Shown here piece by piece: positions 7,622-17,367 of a DNA stretch of 64,000 nt (position 1 is its first letter; each line of letters opens with the position of its first letter). This DNA is from Bryobacteraceae bacterium (GTDB lineage Bacteria; Acidobacteriota; Terriglobia; Bryobacterales; Bryobacteraceae). Location of the stretch: contig JAHDVK010000007.1 in the NCBI GenBank assembly GCA_023384675.1, positions 62,001 through 126,000 on the forward strand, given 5' to 3'. The notes beneath the pieces are model-generated. The model worked only from the letters and a program-made list of their open reading frames with translations, did no database searches and was not told where the DNA came from. A program made the translations under genes and the position numbers.

Positions 7622-8623
7622 TTACAATTTGATGGACGGCCGTGTCCAAGAGTAGATCGCCCCTATCGGAGCGAATTGGGCCAGCCAACCCGGCATCCCT
7701 GCCTCTAATGCCCGCCGCATCGTTCCGGACACCCTCGCCGCCCGGCCCAGCAACCTTTCCGCCTCCCCGAAGTACCGGTGCAGTGGGAAGCCCCGCGCCG
7801 CCGCGAGGCCTGCCAGCCGGCCGGACACCAGCGCGCAGAGTTGCCCCGACCCCGTAAATGGGTCCACAAAGCCCAGCGCATCTCCTGCCGGGTACACGCC
7901 CTCGGTCCGCTCCGGCCCCCACCGCTGCCGCGCATACACCAAAGGCCCCGTCCGGATCCATTCCCATTGCCGCGTCAACGGCGCCAGCCTCTCGCGCAGC
8001 GCATCGCCGCCCTGCTGCAGTAACGCATCGACATCGAATTCCACCGCCGCCAGCCTCGCCTGCGGCGCCAGCCCGCATACGTTCGTCAATCCGTCCTCCA
8101 CGGGATTCACTCCTACGTAACACCCATCCCAGAAGAACAACTCCACCTCATCGGAAGCGGGTCCAGAGAAATGCGCCTTGAATCCGAATAACCGCCCCGG
8201 TTTCGTGCCTGCCCGCGCGGCATGCGCCCCGCGCCCCGTGGCATCCACCGCCGGCGCCCCCAGCGGCAACGCTTCGCCCCGCACCAGCGACGCCCCCCGG
8301 CTTTGCGCCTCTTCCAGCAGAATTGCATCCAGCGCGTACCGCGAAATCCCAATCGCCTCGCGCTCCAGCCGCGCCTGCTTCTCGTGCCGCCCCATCACCA
8401 GCCGCACCCGCCGCATCCACGCCGGCTTCCGAGCCAGCACGCGCCCAGCCGCCCCCAGCGGCTCCAGCACCTCCAACGCCTCCGGCGACAAAAACTCCCC
8501 ACACACCTTGTGCCTGGGGAATGCCGACCGGTCCCGGATCTCCACCTCCGCCCCAGCCCCCAACGCCGCCAGCGCCGCCGCCGCGCCCGCGGGACCGCCC
8601 CCGCCCACCGTCACCCGCTTCAT
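7622..8623 (-). CDS. FAD-dependent oxidoreductase, geranylgeranyl-reductase-like
   Basis: Flavoprotein of 333 residues in the group that includes geranylgeranyl reductases and aromatic-ring hydroxylases. The N-terminal dinucleotide-binding motif is GGGGPAGAAAA, followed by FPRHKVCGEFLSPEAL, which is diagnostic of the family. A second FAD motif, GVYPAGDALGFVDPFTGSG, lies near residue 260. The substrate is unknown; an isoprenoid or polyketide is usual for the family. ATG 8623 is chosen because its ATGA overlaps the stop of the upstream methyltransferase gene, so the two are translationally coupled. An open frame upstream of the ATG lies inside that gene and is not used. Confidence 0.88.
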   Translation of the reverse strand: MKRVTVGGGGPAGAAAALAALGAGAEVEIRDRSAFPRHKVCGEFLSPEALEVLEPLGAAGRVLARKPAWMRRVRLVMGRHEKQARLEREAIGISRYALDAILLEEAQSRGASLVRGEALPLGAPAVDATGRGAHAARAGTKPGRLFGFKAHFSGPASDEVELFFWDGCYVGVNPVEDGLTNVCGLAPQARLAAVEFDVDALLQQGGDALRERLAPLTRQWEWIRTGPLVYARQRWGPERTEGVYPAGDALGFVDPFTGSGQLCALVSGRLAGLAAARGFPLHRYFGEAERLLGRAARVSGTMRRALEAGMPGWLAQFAPIGAIYSWTRPSIKL

Positions 8624-9531
8624 CGATTCGGACCGAAATACAGCACGTCGGGCCGCAACAACCACTCTCCGTAATTGCATGGCCCGCACTCCGTTCGCAC
8701 GTCCGGCCACGCCGCCCGCACAATGCGCGGAATCTCCTCCGGGTCCGCCGGCAAATGGTAGGCCGAAATCGACATCCGCGGCCGGTGCCGTTTCATCACC
8801 TGCGCAGCCCCCCGCAGCGCGTTCGTCTCCGCGCCTTCAATGTCCATCTTGATGAAATCGACGCGGGCCAGCGCCAGGTCCTCCGCCAGTTGGTCGATGG
8901 TGACCAGCGGCACCCGGACCGCCCCCGTGGACGCCTCGCGTTCCATCACAAACGAATCCGCCGCCCGGTTGTCCGGGTCCACCAGCAATTCCAGCGTGTC
9001 CTGCCTGTGCCAAACGCCCTTCGCCACCACCACCACACGCCCTCCCTCGATCTCGCTCTTGAAATTCCGCCTCAAACACTCCAGGTTCTCCGGCGACGGC
9101 TCGATCGCCACCACCTTGCCCGCGCCCGCCTCCAGCGCGAATCGCGCAAATGTGCCCACGTTCGCGCCGCAATCGAGCACCGTGTCGCCGGGTTGAACGT
9201 AATGCGCGCCGGAGCCGTAGATGCGGGTCTCCATCTCGGCCAGGTTGAAGGGAAGAATGTACTTTTGCCCCCTCGGAATCCAGTACCGGCCATAGGGAGT
9301 CTCCCAGTGCTCGAAGCCCGCCGGATCCGTCTCAAGCAGCGAAGAATCGCGCAAAATGCGGTCTTTTGACGCCGTTAAGGCCTGTTTTTCGCGCGAAATC
9401 CGCAACGCGTGGCTCACCGGACAACCCTGGCCACGGCCCGCCAGCGCCAGAAGTCCCGGCCGCAGTTCGGGCAGAGTCGCCACAATCGCCGCCGCCAACG
9501 CCACCGCCCCAATCGCCAGCTTTAACTTCAC
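8620..9531 (-). CDS. membrane-anchored FkbM-family methyltransferase
   Basis: SAM-dependent O-methyltransferase of the FkbM type, 303 residues. An N-terminal hydrophobic segment (about residues 4-20, LAIGAVALAAAIVATL) is a signal anchor. The SAM-binding motif TVLDCGANVGTFARFA is near residue 120, then VVAIEPSPENLECLRRN, and the FkbM signature VDFIKMDIEGAE is near 230. The substrate is probably a sugar or a polyketide-like hydroxyl, but this is not visible. The GTG start is supported by TAACCT ending seven bases upstream, with no Shine-Dalgarno. It overlaps the downstream flavoprotein gene by four bases, so the two form an operon and may modify one product. Confidence 0.88.
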   Translation of the reverse strand: MKLKLAIGAVALAAAIVATLPELRPGLLALAGRGQGCPVSHALRISREKQALTASKDRILRDSSLLETDPAGFEHWETPYGRYWIPRGQKYILPFNLAEMETRIYGSGAHYVQPGDTVLDCGANVGTFARFALEAGAGKVVAIEPSPENLECLRRNFKSEIEGGRVVVVAKGVWHRQDTLELLVDPDNRAADSFVMEREASTGAVRVPLVTIDQLAEDLALARVDFIKMDIEGAETNALRGAAQVMKRHRPRMSISAYHLPADPEEIPRIVRAAWPDVRTECGPCNYGEWLLRPDVLYFGPNR

Positions 9532-9888
9532 GCCAAGTAGGTTAGCATGGGCGCGGTCTGCGCATTCCGCATACTACAAACAAGCCGCCGGAGCCTGTGT
9601 CGGGATGATGGTGCGCTACCGTGAATCGCCCGGCCCCGGCCCGGAGTGAATCTAATACTGGAGGACGCCGAGTTCGAGATCCGGCTGGCTTTCGAAACGG
9701 AATAGGTTGGCGCCGCGCTCGCGGCTTGCCGATGGTGAGCCTGTAAATCCCTCAAAGCGGAGTGCGAATGAGGGGGATAGCCGTGAAACTCCGGATCGAA
9801 CCGTCTGGTGCGTCAGCGATGTATGCCCGGCGCCACGCAATGCAGACTCGCTCGCCGCTGGGCGCTTCGTTGATCACGATGAGGCCGG
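9532..9888. other. intergenic region with a possible gene remnant
   Basis: This 357-base gap lies between two minus-strand genes. The right two thirds can be read on the - strand as a protein-like stretch interrupted by a frame change (listed separately). The left third holds the -10 element TAACCT (9539-9544) of the FkbM gene. No terminator hairpin with a U-run was seen after the isocitrate dehydrogenase gene. Confidence 0.4.
9652..9888 (-). pseudogene. possible decayed gene fragment
   Basis: Reading the - strand directly after the dehydrogenase stop gives about 44 protein-like residues beginning GLIVINEAPSGERVCIAWRR and ending at an in-frame stop near 9755. A different - strand frame then gives RFEGFTGSPSASRERGANLF and ends DLELGVLQY at a TAG. 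The two pieces would join with one frameshift. No start codon or family could be recognised, and the stretch may be chance reading of GC-rich DNA. Confidence 0.22.
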
Positions 9889-10905
<1,017 letters not shown>

Positions 10906-10950
10906 GATCTTTATGGTAGCAACGCCCAACTCGTGAAAGAATAGAGACTT

Positions 10951-12507
10951 ATGTCCGCAGTCAAACGTGCCCTCCTGAGCGTGACCGACAAAGCCGGTCT
11001 CGTCCCCTTTGCCCAAGGTCTCGCCGATCTTGGCGTTGAATTGATCTCCACCGGCGGTACCGCCAAGCTGCTTCGCGACAATGGCCTCAACGTCCACGAT
11101 GTCGCGGAAGTCACCGGCTTCCCCGAGATGCTCGACGGCCGCGTGAAAACCATCCATCCCCGCATTGCCGCCGGGGTGCTGGCGATCCGCGGCAACCCCG
11201 TCCACATGCAGGCGCTTTCCGCGCACGCGATCCCCACCATCGATCTGCTGGTCGTCAACCTCTATGACTTCGCCGCAGCCGCCGCCAAGCCCGGCGTCAC
11301 TATCGAAGAGCTGATCGAAAACATCGACATCGGCGGACCCACAATGATCCGCGCCGCCGCCAAGAACCACCAGGACGTGGCCATCGTCACCGATCCGGAC
11401 GATTACGCCGCTCTCATCGCGGAGATGAACGAGAATGGCGGAGCGCTTTCGCTCAAGACCAAGTGGAACCTCGCCCGCAAGGCGTACGCCCTCACCGCGC
11501 GCTACGACGCCGCCATAACCACCCGGCTCGCTCACATCGAAGTAGAGGATGGACGCTACCGCGACCAGCCGGCCTCGCTGCCCACGACGCTCTCTATTCA
11601 AGTCCCCAGCCGGCAGGTGCTGCGCTACGGCGAGAACCCGCACCAGCAGGCGGCGCTCTATTCGGCCGGGACGGAAGGCGTCGCCAACAGCGAACAGCTC
11701 CACGGCAAGGAACTCAGTTACAACAATCTGGTGGATCTGGACGCGGCCTGGCAGCTCATCAATGAGTTCAGCGAGCCCGCGGCCGCCATCATCAAGCACA
11801 CGAACCCCTGCGGCTGCGCGCAACACGACCTGCTCGCAGAAGCCTATCGCCGCGCTCTGGCGGCCGACCCGGTTTCCGCCTTCGGCGGCGTGCTGGCTTT
11901 CAACCGGGAGGTGGACGAGGAATCGGCCCACGAGGTCGCAAAGCTCTTTGTCGAGGCCATCGCGGCCCCGGGCTTCTCGGGCAAGGCTCTTTCGATCCTG
12001 ATGGCGAAGAAGAACCTGAGACTGGTGAAGGTGCGCGGCGGAGTTCCCGACGAACCGGTGGTCAAGTCCATCACCGGCGGCTATCTGGTGCAATCCGCCG
12101 ATGCCGCCACGCTCGACCGCGCCCAGGCGCGCATCGTCACGCAACGCGGACCATCGGTGGACGAATGGAAATCGCTCGAATTTGCGTGGCGGGTGGCGAA
12201 ACACGTGAAGTCGAACGCCATCGTGTACGCGCGCGACGGGCAGCTCATCGCCGCGGGCGCGGGCCAGATGAGCCGCGTGGATTCCGTGAAGGTGGGGGCC
12301 ATGAAGGCGATCCTGCCATTGCAGGGCTCCGTGGTCGCCTCCGACGCCTTCTTCCCGTTCCCGGACGGACTCGAAGCCGCGGCCGAACACGGCGTCACGG
12401 CCTTCATCCAGCCCGGCGGATCCGTGAAGGATTCAGAGGTGATCGCCGCGGCCGACCGGCTCAACGTCGCGATGGTGTTCACCGGCATCCGGCACTTCCG
12501 GCATTGA
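10951..12507 (+). CDS. purH: bifunctional AICAR formyltransferase/IMP cyclohydrolase
   Basis: Catalyses the last two steps of de novo purine synthesis, formylating AICAR and closing the ring to IMP. The 518-residue length is normal. The N-terminal MGS-like IMP cyclohydrolase domain covers about 1-150 ([38 protein letters not shown]). The C-terminal transformylase domain carries [13 protein letters not shown] near 225, [14 protein letters not shown], the catalytic [11 protein letters not shown] near 290 and [21 protein letters not shown] palindromic terminator follows. Other pur genes are not in the window. Confidence 0.98.
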   Translation: MSAVKRALLSVTDKAGLVPFAQGLADLGVELISTGGTAKLLRDNGLNVHDVAEVTGFPEMLDGRVKTIHPRIAAGVLAIRGNPVHMQALSAHAIPTIDLLVVNLYDFAAAAAKPGVTIEELIENIDIGGPTMIRAAAKNHQDVAIVTDPDDYAALIAEMNENGGALSLKTKWNLARKAYALTARYDAAITTRLAHIEVEDGRYRDQPASLPTTLSIQVPSRQVLRYGENPHQQAALYSAGTEGVANSEQLHGKELSYNNLVDLDAAWQLINEFSEPAAAIIKHTNPCGCAQHDLLAEAYRRALAADPVSAFGGVLAFNREVDEESAHEVAKLFVEAIAAPGFSGKALSILMAKKNLRLVKVRGGVPDEPVVKSITGGYLVQSADAATLDRAQARIVTQRGPSVDEWKSLEFAWRVAKHVKSNAIVYARDGQLIAAGAGQMSRVDSVKVGAMKAILPLQGSVVASDAFFPFPDGLEAAAEHGVTAFIQPGGSVKDSEVIAAADRLNVAMVFTGIRHFRH

Positions 12508-12512
12508 GAAGA

Positions 12513-12538
12513 AAGGCCCCGCTGCGCAGCGGGGCCTT
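12513..12538. terminator. bidirectional terminator between purH and the EF-G paralogue
   Basis: A perfect 26-base palindrome, AAGGCCCCGCTGC and its complement, lies between convergent genes. The T-run after it is short on either side, so efficiency is uncertain. Confidence 0.7.
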
Positions 12539-12562
12539 GAAGTTCTTGAAGGCTCTCGGAGT

Positions 12563-14659
12563 CTACTCGTCCTCTTCCTCCACGCCCGTCATCTCGGCGC
12601 GCGCGGCGGCGATGATCTTCTCAGCCTGCTGTTGCGGCACGAAGTCGTAGTGCGAGAACTCCATCGAAAATGACGCCCGCCCCTGCGTGATCGAGGTCAG
12701 GTCGTTCTGGTAGGTGAGCATCTCGGCCATGGGGACTTGCGCGCGCACGATCTGCGTGCCGCCCTTGGTATCCATGCCTTGAATGCGGCCGCGGCGCGTG
12801 TTCAGGTCGCTCATGAGGTCGCCGGCGTATTCCACCGGAGCCACCACTTCCACCTTCATCACCGGTTCAAGCAGCGTGGGCTTGGCCTGTTCCATCGCTA
12901 GCTTGAAGGCCTTGCGGGCGGCCATCTTGAATGACATTTCCGACGAGTCCACGTCGTGGTATTGGCCGTCGTAGAGCGTCGCCTTGAAGTCCACCACCGG
13001 ATAGCCGGCCAGGTAGCCTTTTTCTGCCGCTTCCACCAGGCCCTTTTCGACGGCCGGGATGAACTGCTTCGGAACCGAGCCGCCGAAAATGGCGTTAACG
13101 AACTCGAACTTCTGCCCGCGCTCGAGCGGCTCCATCTTGATTTTGATGTCGCCGAACTGGCCGTGGCCGCCGGTCTGCTTCTTGTGGCGGCCGTGTACGT
13201 CCGCGAAGCCGCGGATCGTCTCGCGGTAAGGGATCTTCGGCGCCTTCAGTTCCACTTCCACGTTGTAACGGCGTTTCAGGCGGCTGACGATGATTTCAAC
13301 GTGCTGGCCGCCAGAGCCTGCGAGCAGGAAGTCCTTCGTCTGCTGATCGCGGTAGAAACGAAGGCCCTGATCTTCTTCGACGATGCGGCTGACGGCGTTG
13401 CCCATGCGGTCTTCGTCGTTGCGGGATTTGGCGGAAATCGCATAAGCGATCGACGGCTCCGGAATATCGACCTGCGGGAACGCGATGGATTCGCACTTCT
13501 CGCAGAGCGTATCGCCTGTCAAAACGTCCTTCAGTTTCGCCACCACGCCGATATCGCCGGCGTGCAATTCGTTCACAGGCAGCGTGTCCTTGCCTTGCGG
13601 CACGCTCAAGTGGGCGAAGCGTTCCGCGCTCCCCGAGCGCATGCAATTCAGGTTTGCGTCGTTTCTGATTACACCCGAGCAGACCTTGAAGAACGACAGC
13701 CGCCCCGCGAACGGATCGGCGATGGTCTTGAAGACATAGGCGGTGACGTGGTCGTCGTCCGTAATCTTGCGTTCGATCTCCTGACCCGCGGAAACGGCCT
13801 TCAGCGCGGGGTGTTCGGTGGGGTTCGGCGCGAATTCAAGCAGGAAGTCCATCAGCAGATCCGTGCCGATGTTGGCCAGAGCGGAGCCGCACAGCACCGG
13901 GAAGATCTTGTCCTCCTTGATGGCGTCGTGCAGGCCGGCGTAGATGTGTTCCGGCGCAAGGGTGCCCTTCTCGAAGAACTCCTCCATCAACTCGTCCTTG
14001 CCCTCCGCCACGTGCTCGATCAACTGGTCGTGGAGTTCCTTGGCGCGCGCGGCGAGCGCCTCGGGAATCGGGATCTCCTTGCCCTTGCCATTCCCGTCCG
14101 GCTCGTAGGAGTAGGCTTTCATGTGGACCACGTCGATGACGCCGGCGAAATCGCGCTCGGCGCCGATCGGCAGGGAAACGGGCACACAGTGCCGTCCGAA
14201 CGCCTCTTGAATCGCCTCCAGGGTCCGGTCGAAGCTCGAGTTCTCGCGGTCCAGCTTGTTGATGTACAGGACGCGGGGCTGGTTGAACTCCTCGGCGAAC
14301 TGCCATACCTTCTCGGTCTGCACCTCGACGCCGCCCACGGCGTCCACCAGCACCAGCGTCGCATCGGCGGCGGCCATCGCAGTCTTGGTGTCGTACATGA
14401 AGAGGTTGAAACCCGGCGTGTCGAGTATGTTCAGCTTCTTCTTCTTCCACTCGATCGCGGCGATCGACGTTGCAATCGTGATCTTGCGCGCAATCTCCTC
14501 ATCGTCGTGATCCGTCAACGTGTTGCCCTCGTCGACTCGGGTCAACCGGGTGGTCACTCCGGCGGCGTACAACATGCCCGCCGCGAGCGTCGTCTTCCCG
14601 CTATTCCCATGGCCGGCGAGGGCCACGTTTCTGACATCGGTGCTTTCGTAAACCTTCAC
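12563..14659 (-). CDS. elongation factor G paralogue (EF-G type 2-like GTPase)
   Basis: Translational GTPase of 698 residues with the five-domain EF-G layout. The P-loop reads GHGNSGKTTLA instead of the AHIDAGKTT of canonical EF-G. G3 is DTPGFNLF (canonical DTPGHVDF), so the usual catalytic-site histidine after DTPG is replaced by Phe; G4 is NKLDRE. Domain IV contains HKKQTGGHGQFGDIKI and domain V DLNTRRGRIQGMDTKGG. The features fit the second, non-canonical EF-G paralogue, so the main translocase should lie elsewhere. The GTG start has AGGGAG nine bases upstream, and an extended -10 (TGATACGAT, 14719-14727) precedes it, giving a conventional leader. Confidence 0.9.
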   Translation of the reverse strand: MKVYESTDVRNVALAGHGNSGKTTLAAGMLYAAGVTTRLTRVDEGNTLTDHDDEEIARKITIATSIAAIEWKKKKLNILDTPGFNLFMYDTKTAMAAADATLVLVDAVGGVEVQTEKVWQFAEEFNQPRVLYINKLDRENSSFDRTLEAIQEAFGRHCVPVSLPIGAERDFAGVIDVVHMKAYSYEPDGNGKGKEIPIPEALAARAKELHDQLIEHVAEGKDELMEEFFEKGTLAPEHIYAGLHDAIKEDKIFPVLCGSALANIGTDLLMDFLLEFAPNPTEHPALKAVSAGQEIERKITDDDHVTAYVFKTIADPFAGRLSFFKVCSGVIRNDANLNCMRSGSAERFAHLSVPQGKDTLPVNELHAGDIGVVAKLKDVLTGDTLCEKCESIAFPQVDIPEPSIAYAISAKSRNDEDRMGNAVSRIVEEDQGLRFYRDQQTKDFLLAGSGGQHVEIIVSRLKRRYNVEVELKAPKIPYRETIRGFADVHGRHKKQTGGHGQFGDIKIKMEPLERGQKFEFVNAIFGGSVPKQFIPAVEKGLVEAAEKGYLAGYPVVDFKATLYDGQYHDVDSSEMSFKMAARKAFKLAMEQAKPTLLEPVMKVEVVAPVEYAGDLMSDLNTRRGRIQGMDTKGGTQIVRAQVPMAEMLTYQNDLTSITQGRASFSMEFSHYDFVPQQQAEKIIAAARAEMTGVEEEDE

Positions 14660-14955
14660 GTGGGGTTACTCCCTGGGTTGATTTTCTCCGCCTCCGGCAA
14701 AGGCGGTTCTTCGCCGAAATCGTATCACAACTGACACTTTCAAAACGGATACGTGGGTCCGGTGTATGCTGAAAGGTTGGCCTTTCGAAGCCGTTCACTC
14801 GGTCGCCCGAATGTGCGCAAGCCGGGCTCGCAATTCCTGCGGCAAACTCGATTCCACCTCGGAGGTGATCAGCCCGTCGGCATCCATGCTCCGGACATGC
14901 ACGCGGTCCTTGTCGCGGTTCGACGGGAGTCTCCCCGCCGCGGAGCCCGCAACCG
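14660..14955. other. intergenic region upstream of the EF-G paralogue
   Basis: It contains the EF-G paralogue leader and the extended -10 at 14719-14727 on the - strand. Further upstream, a minus-strand 35-codon frame (14795-14902, starting GTG and ending RARLAHIRATE) directly follows the zinc-ribbon gene. It has no recognisable relative, so it is not called as a gene. No structured RNA was recognised, and the conserved RNase P core often found near zinc-ribbon genes is absent. Confidence 0.4.
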
Positions 14956-15696
14956 CTACGTCTGCATCTCCGCCGCAATGTCCACGGGCCGGATCGGCAG
15001 ATATAGAAGCCGGCGGCAGTTCTCGCACGCCACCACCGATTCGCCGCTCCGAACCTCCACCAGCAACTGCGGCCTCAGCACCATGTGGCACGCCGCGCAC
15101 TGCCCATCCACCACTTCGGCGATCGCCACGCCGTCCTTATTCCTCGTGCGCAGCCGTTCGTAGGCCGCCAAAACCTGGGCCGACACCTGCTTCGCCGCGT
15201 CCTCGCGTTCGCCCAATGCGCGCTTCAGCGCCGCTTCGTCTTCCGCGGTGCGCGCCCGCGCCTCGGACTTCTGCTTCTCCACCGCCTTACGCTCTTCGGC
15301 CAGCGCGGCCTCTGCCTTTTTGACGTTCGCCTCCAGAGGCTCCGCCGCCAGCATCAGTTCCAGAATCCGGTCCTCGCAGCCGCCGATGGCCTTCTCGCAG
15401 AACTCGATCTCGTGCTGAAAGGCGCGGTACTGTTCGTTGGTCTTGGCCTGCATCATCTGGTCCTTCAGCTTCGAAATCTTCTGCCGGTGGACCTGGATCT
15501 CGCCGTCCAGCGTTTTGCGGTCGCGCGCGTTCGCCGACATCGAGGCCTTCTCCTGCTCCAGTTGCCGGGTATGCGCCTCGAGCTGCCTCTCGATTTCAGC
15601 CACCTGTCGCGGAAGCAGCGCGATCTCCCTCTGCAGCCCGGCGATATGAAGGTCCAATTCCTGGACGACGAGGGCGTTGGAAATGTCGGGATGCAT
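14956..15696 (-). CDS. C4-type zinc-ribbon, coiled-coil protein (DUF164 family)
   Basis: A 246-residue cytoplasmic protein. About residues 10-185 form a long charged, heptad-like antiparallel coiled coil rich in Glu, Lys, Ala and Gln. The C-terminal zinc ribbon has CAAC near 199-202 and CENC near 221-224. The family is widespread; chlamydial CdsZ and related proteins are members, and a role in nucleic-acid or chaperone functions has been proposed but is unsettled. The ATG overlaps the murJ stop by one base (TGATG), so translation is coupled; a TTG immediately before is a less likely start. Confidence 0.85.
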   Translation of the reverse strand: MHPDISNALVVQELDLHIAGLQREIALLPRQVAEIERQLEAHTRQLEQEKASMSANARDRKTLDGEIQVHRQKISKLKDQMMQAKTNEQYRAFQHEIEFCEKAIGGCEDRILELMLAAEPLEANVKKAEAALAEERKAVEKQKSEARARTAEDEAALKRALGEREDAAKQVSAQVLAAYERLRTRNKDGVAIAEVVDGQCAACHMVLRPQLLVEVRSGESVVACENCRRLLYLPIRPVDIAAEMQT

Positions 15697-17348
15697 CAAC
15701 TGCCGAGTTTAGCATTCAGCGATGAAAACCGTCGCAGAATCGGCCCGCCCACGGCATTGACGGCCATTTCCAACTCCTCCACGCGCAGTGCCCGGCTGAT
15801 GAAGTACAAAACCGCGATGCCCAGGGGAATCGTCACCGCCAGGTCCACCAGCCGCCCGAGGGTTCCCACGCCGAGCGCCGATTGAAGCAGCGTCGACGAG
15901 CCCCACACCGCCGCCCCCATCACGGCCGAAGCCAGCGTCACCTTCAACACCACGCCGCGGAGCCGTCTCCCGTACACTCCGCCGATCCTGCCCTTCATCA
16001 CCCAGAACAGGACAATGAAGCTGAACATGGCCACCACTGACGTCGCCAGCGCCAGTCCCGCATGGCCCATGCCCGCCACGCGCACCAGCGTGTAGCCCAT
16101 TCCCGCGTTGATCGCGATCGAAGCCAGGCTGGTGTACATCGGGGTTCGCGAATCGTTCAAGGCGTAGAAGGCCGGCACCAGCACCTTGGTCGCCGCGTAA
16201 CCGGCGAGTCCCAGCGCGTAGAACGACAGCGCCAGCGCCGTCTGCTGGGTGTCGTAGGGCTGGAACTTCGCGCCCTCATAAATCGCGCCCACGATGGATG
16301 GCCCTAACAAAATCAGGCCCACCGACGATGGCACCGTCAGCAGGAACACCAGCCCAAGCGAACGCGCCAGCGTCTCGCGGAACTCGTCCACGTTGCCTGA
16401 ACTCGCGCTTCGGCCGATCGCCGGCAGCGTCGCCGTCGCGATGGCTACGCCGAACAGGCCCAGCGGCAGTTGCATGAAGCGGAAGGCGTAGCCCAGCCAC
16501 GCCACAGGTCCGTCCACCCCGCGCACCGGGTCGTCGATGCTGGTGGCGAAAAACGTATTCACCAGGACGTTGATCTGCACCGAAGCCCCGCCCAGAATCG
16601 CCGGACCCATCAGCCGGAAGATATGCCGCAAACCCGGATGGTTCCAATCGAACGCGAAGCGGAAGCGAAAGCCCGCCCGCCATAGGCTGGGCATTTGCCA
16701 GAGTAGTTGCAGAGCGCCGCCCACCAGCACCCCGAACGCCATACCCTCGATGGGGCTGATGCCCAGCCACGGCCCCGCCCAGAAGCCCAGCAGTACGCCA
16801 AAAACGACACTGCCGACGTTGAACCAAGTGGACGAGAACGCCGGAACCGCAAACTGGTTCAGCGCGTTTAGCACGCCCATCGCCTGCGCCGCCAGCGCCA
16901 CCAGCAGCAGGAACGGGAACATGATCTGCGTCAGCCGCACCGCTTGCGCATACTTCGCCGGCGCATCCTCTACCCAGTGGCCCGTCACCAGCGCCACCAG
17001 CCAAGGCGCCAGCACGATGCCCAGCACGCACAACCCGCCCACCAGCAGGATGATGGCCGTCGCCACCAGGTTCACCAGGTGCGCCGCCTCCCGCCTGCTC
17101 TTCTTGTTCAGGTAATCGACAAACGTGGGGACGAAGGCCGAGGACAGCGCCCCTTCGGCGAACAGATCCCGCGTCAGGTTCGGAATCCGGTAGCCGACGA
17201 CGAATGCGTCCACGGCCGCGCCCGCGCCGAACAGGCGCGACATCACGCCCTCGCGTACAAGACCGCTGACGCGGCTCAACAAGACCGCGAAACTGGCAAT
17301 GCCCGCGTGGCGGAACACGCTTTCGGACTGCGACGCGGGCTGAGACAC
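15696..17348 (-). CDS. murJ: lipid II flippase MurJ
   Basis: MOP-superfamily inner-membrane protein of 550 residues with about 14 hydrophobic segments. It moves the peptidoglycan precursor lipid II across the inner membrane. Family landmarks are SRVSGLVREGVMSRLFGAG near residue 25-45, the region RIPNLTRDLFAEGALSSAFVP with the functional Arg residues, and LPLGLFGVAIATATLP in the middle. The start is GTG, 19 bases downstream of the M20 peptidase gene. It leads into the zinc-ribbon gene with a one-base overlap, so these three genes are probably co-transcribed. Confidence 0.95.
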   Translation of the reverse strand: MSQPASQSESVFRHAGIASFAVLLSRVSGLVREGVMSRLFGAGAAVDAFVVGYRIPNLTRDLFAEGALSSAFVPTFVDYLNKKSRREAAHLVNLVATAIILLVGGLCVLGIVLAPWLVALVTGHWVEDAPAKYAQAVRLTQIMFPFLLLVALAAQAMGVLNALNQFAVPAFSSTWFNVGSVVFGVLLGFWAGPWLGISPIEGMAFGVLVGGALQLLWQMPSLWRAGFRFRFAFDWNHPGLRHIFRLMGPAILGGASVQINVLVNTFFATSIDDPVRGVDGPVAWLGYAFRFMQLPLGLFGVAIATATLPAIGRSASSGNVDEFRETLARSLGLVFLLTVPSSVGLILLGPSIVGAIYEGAKFQPYDTQQTALALSFYALGLAGYAATKVLVPAFYALNDSRTPMYTSLASIAINAGMGYTLVRVAGMGHAGLALATSVVAMFSFIVLFWVMKGRIGGVYGRRLRGVVLKVTLASAVMGAAVWGSSTLLQSALGVGTLGRLVDLAVTIPLGIAVLYFISRALRVEELEMAVNAVGGPILRRFSSLNAKLGS

Positions 17349-17367
17349 TGGGTCCTGTCCGGCCCCC

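Noticed and set aside
10906-12390. An open frame joined to isocitrate dehydrogenase and antisense to purH, about 490 residues
   Set aside because: purH has full conserved motifs on the other strand, and the dehydrogenase family starts at ITLLPGDG right after GTG 10905.
12956-14734. A 592-residue frame antisense to the EF-G paralogue
   Set aside because: Val/Arg/Leu/His-rich shadow of a conserved GTPase gene; no recognisable domain.
14795-14902. A 35-codon minus-strand frame after the zinc-ribbon gene
   Set aside because: Protein-like ending, but no ribosome site, no -10 at the leaderless position and no recognisable relative.
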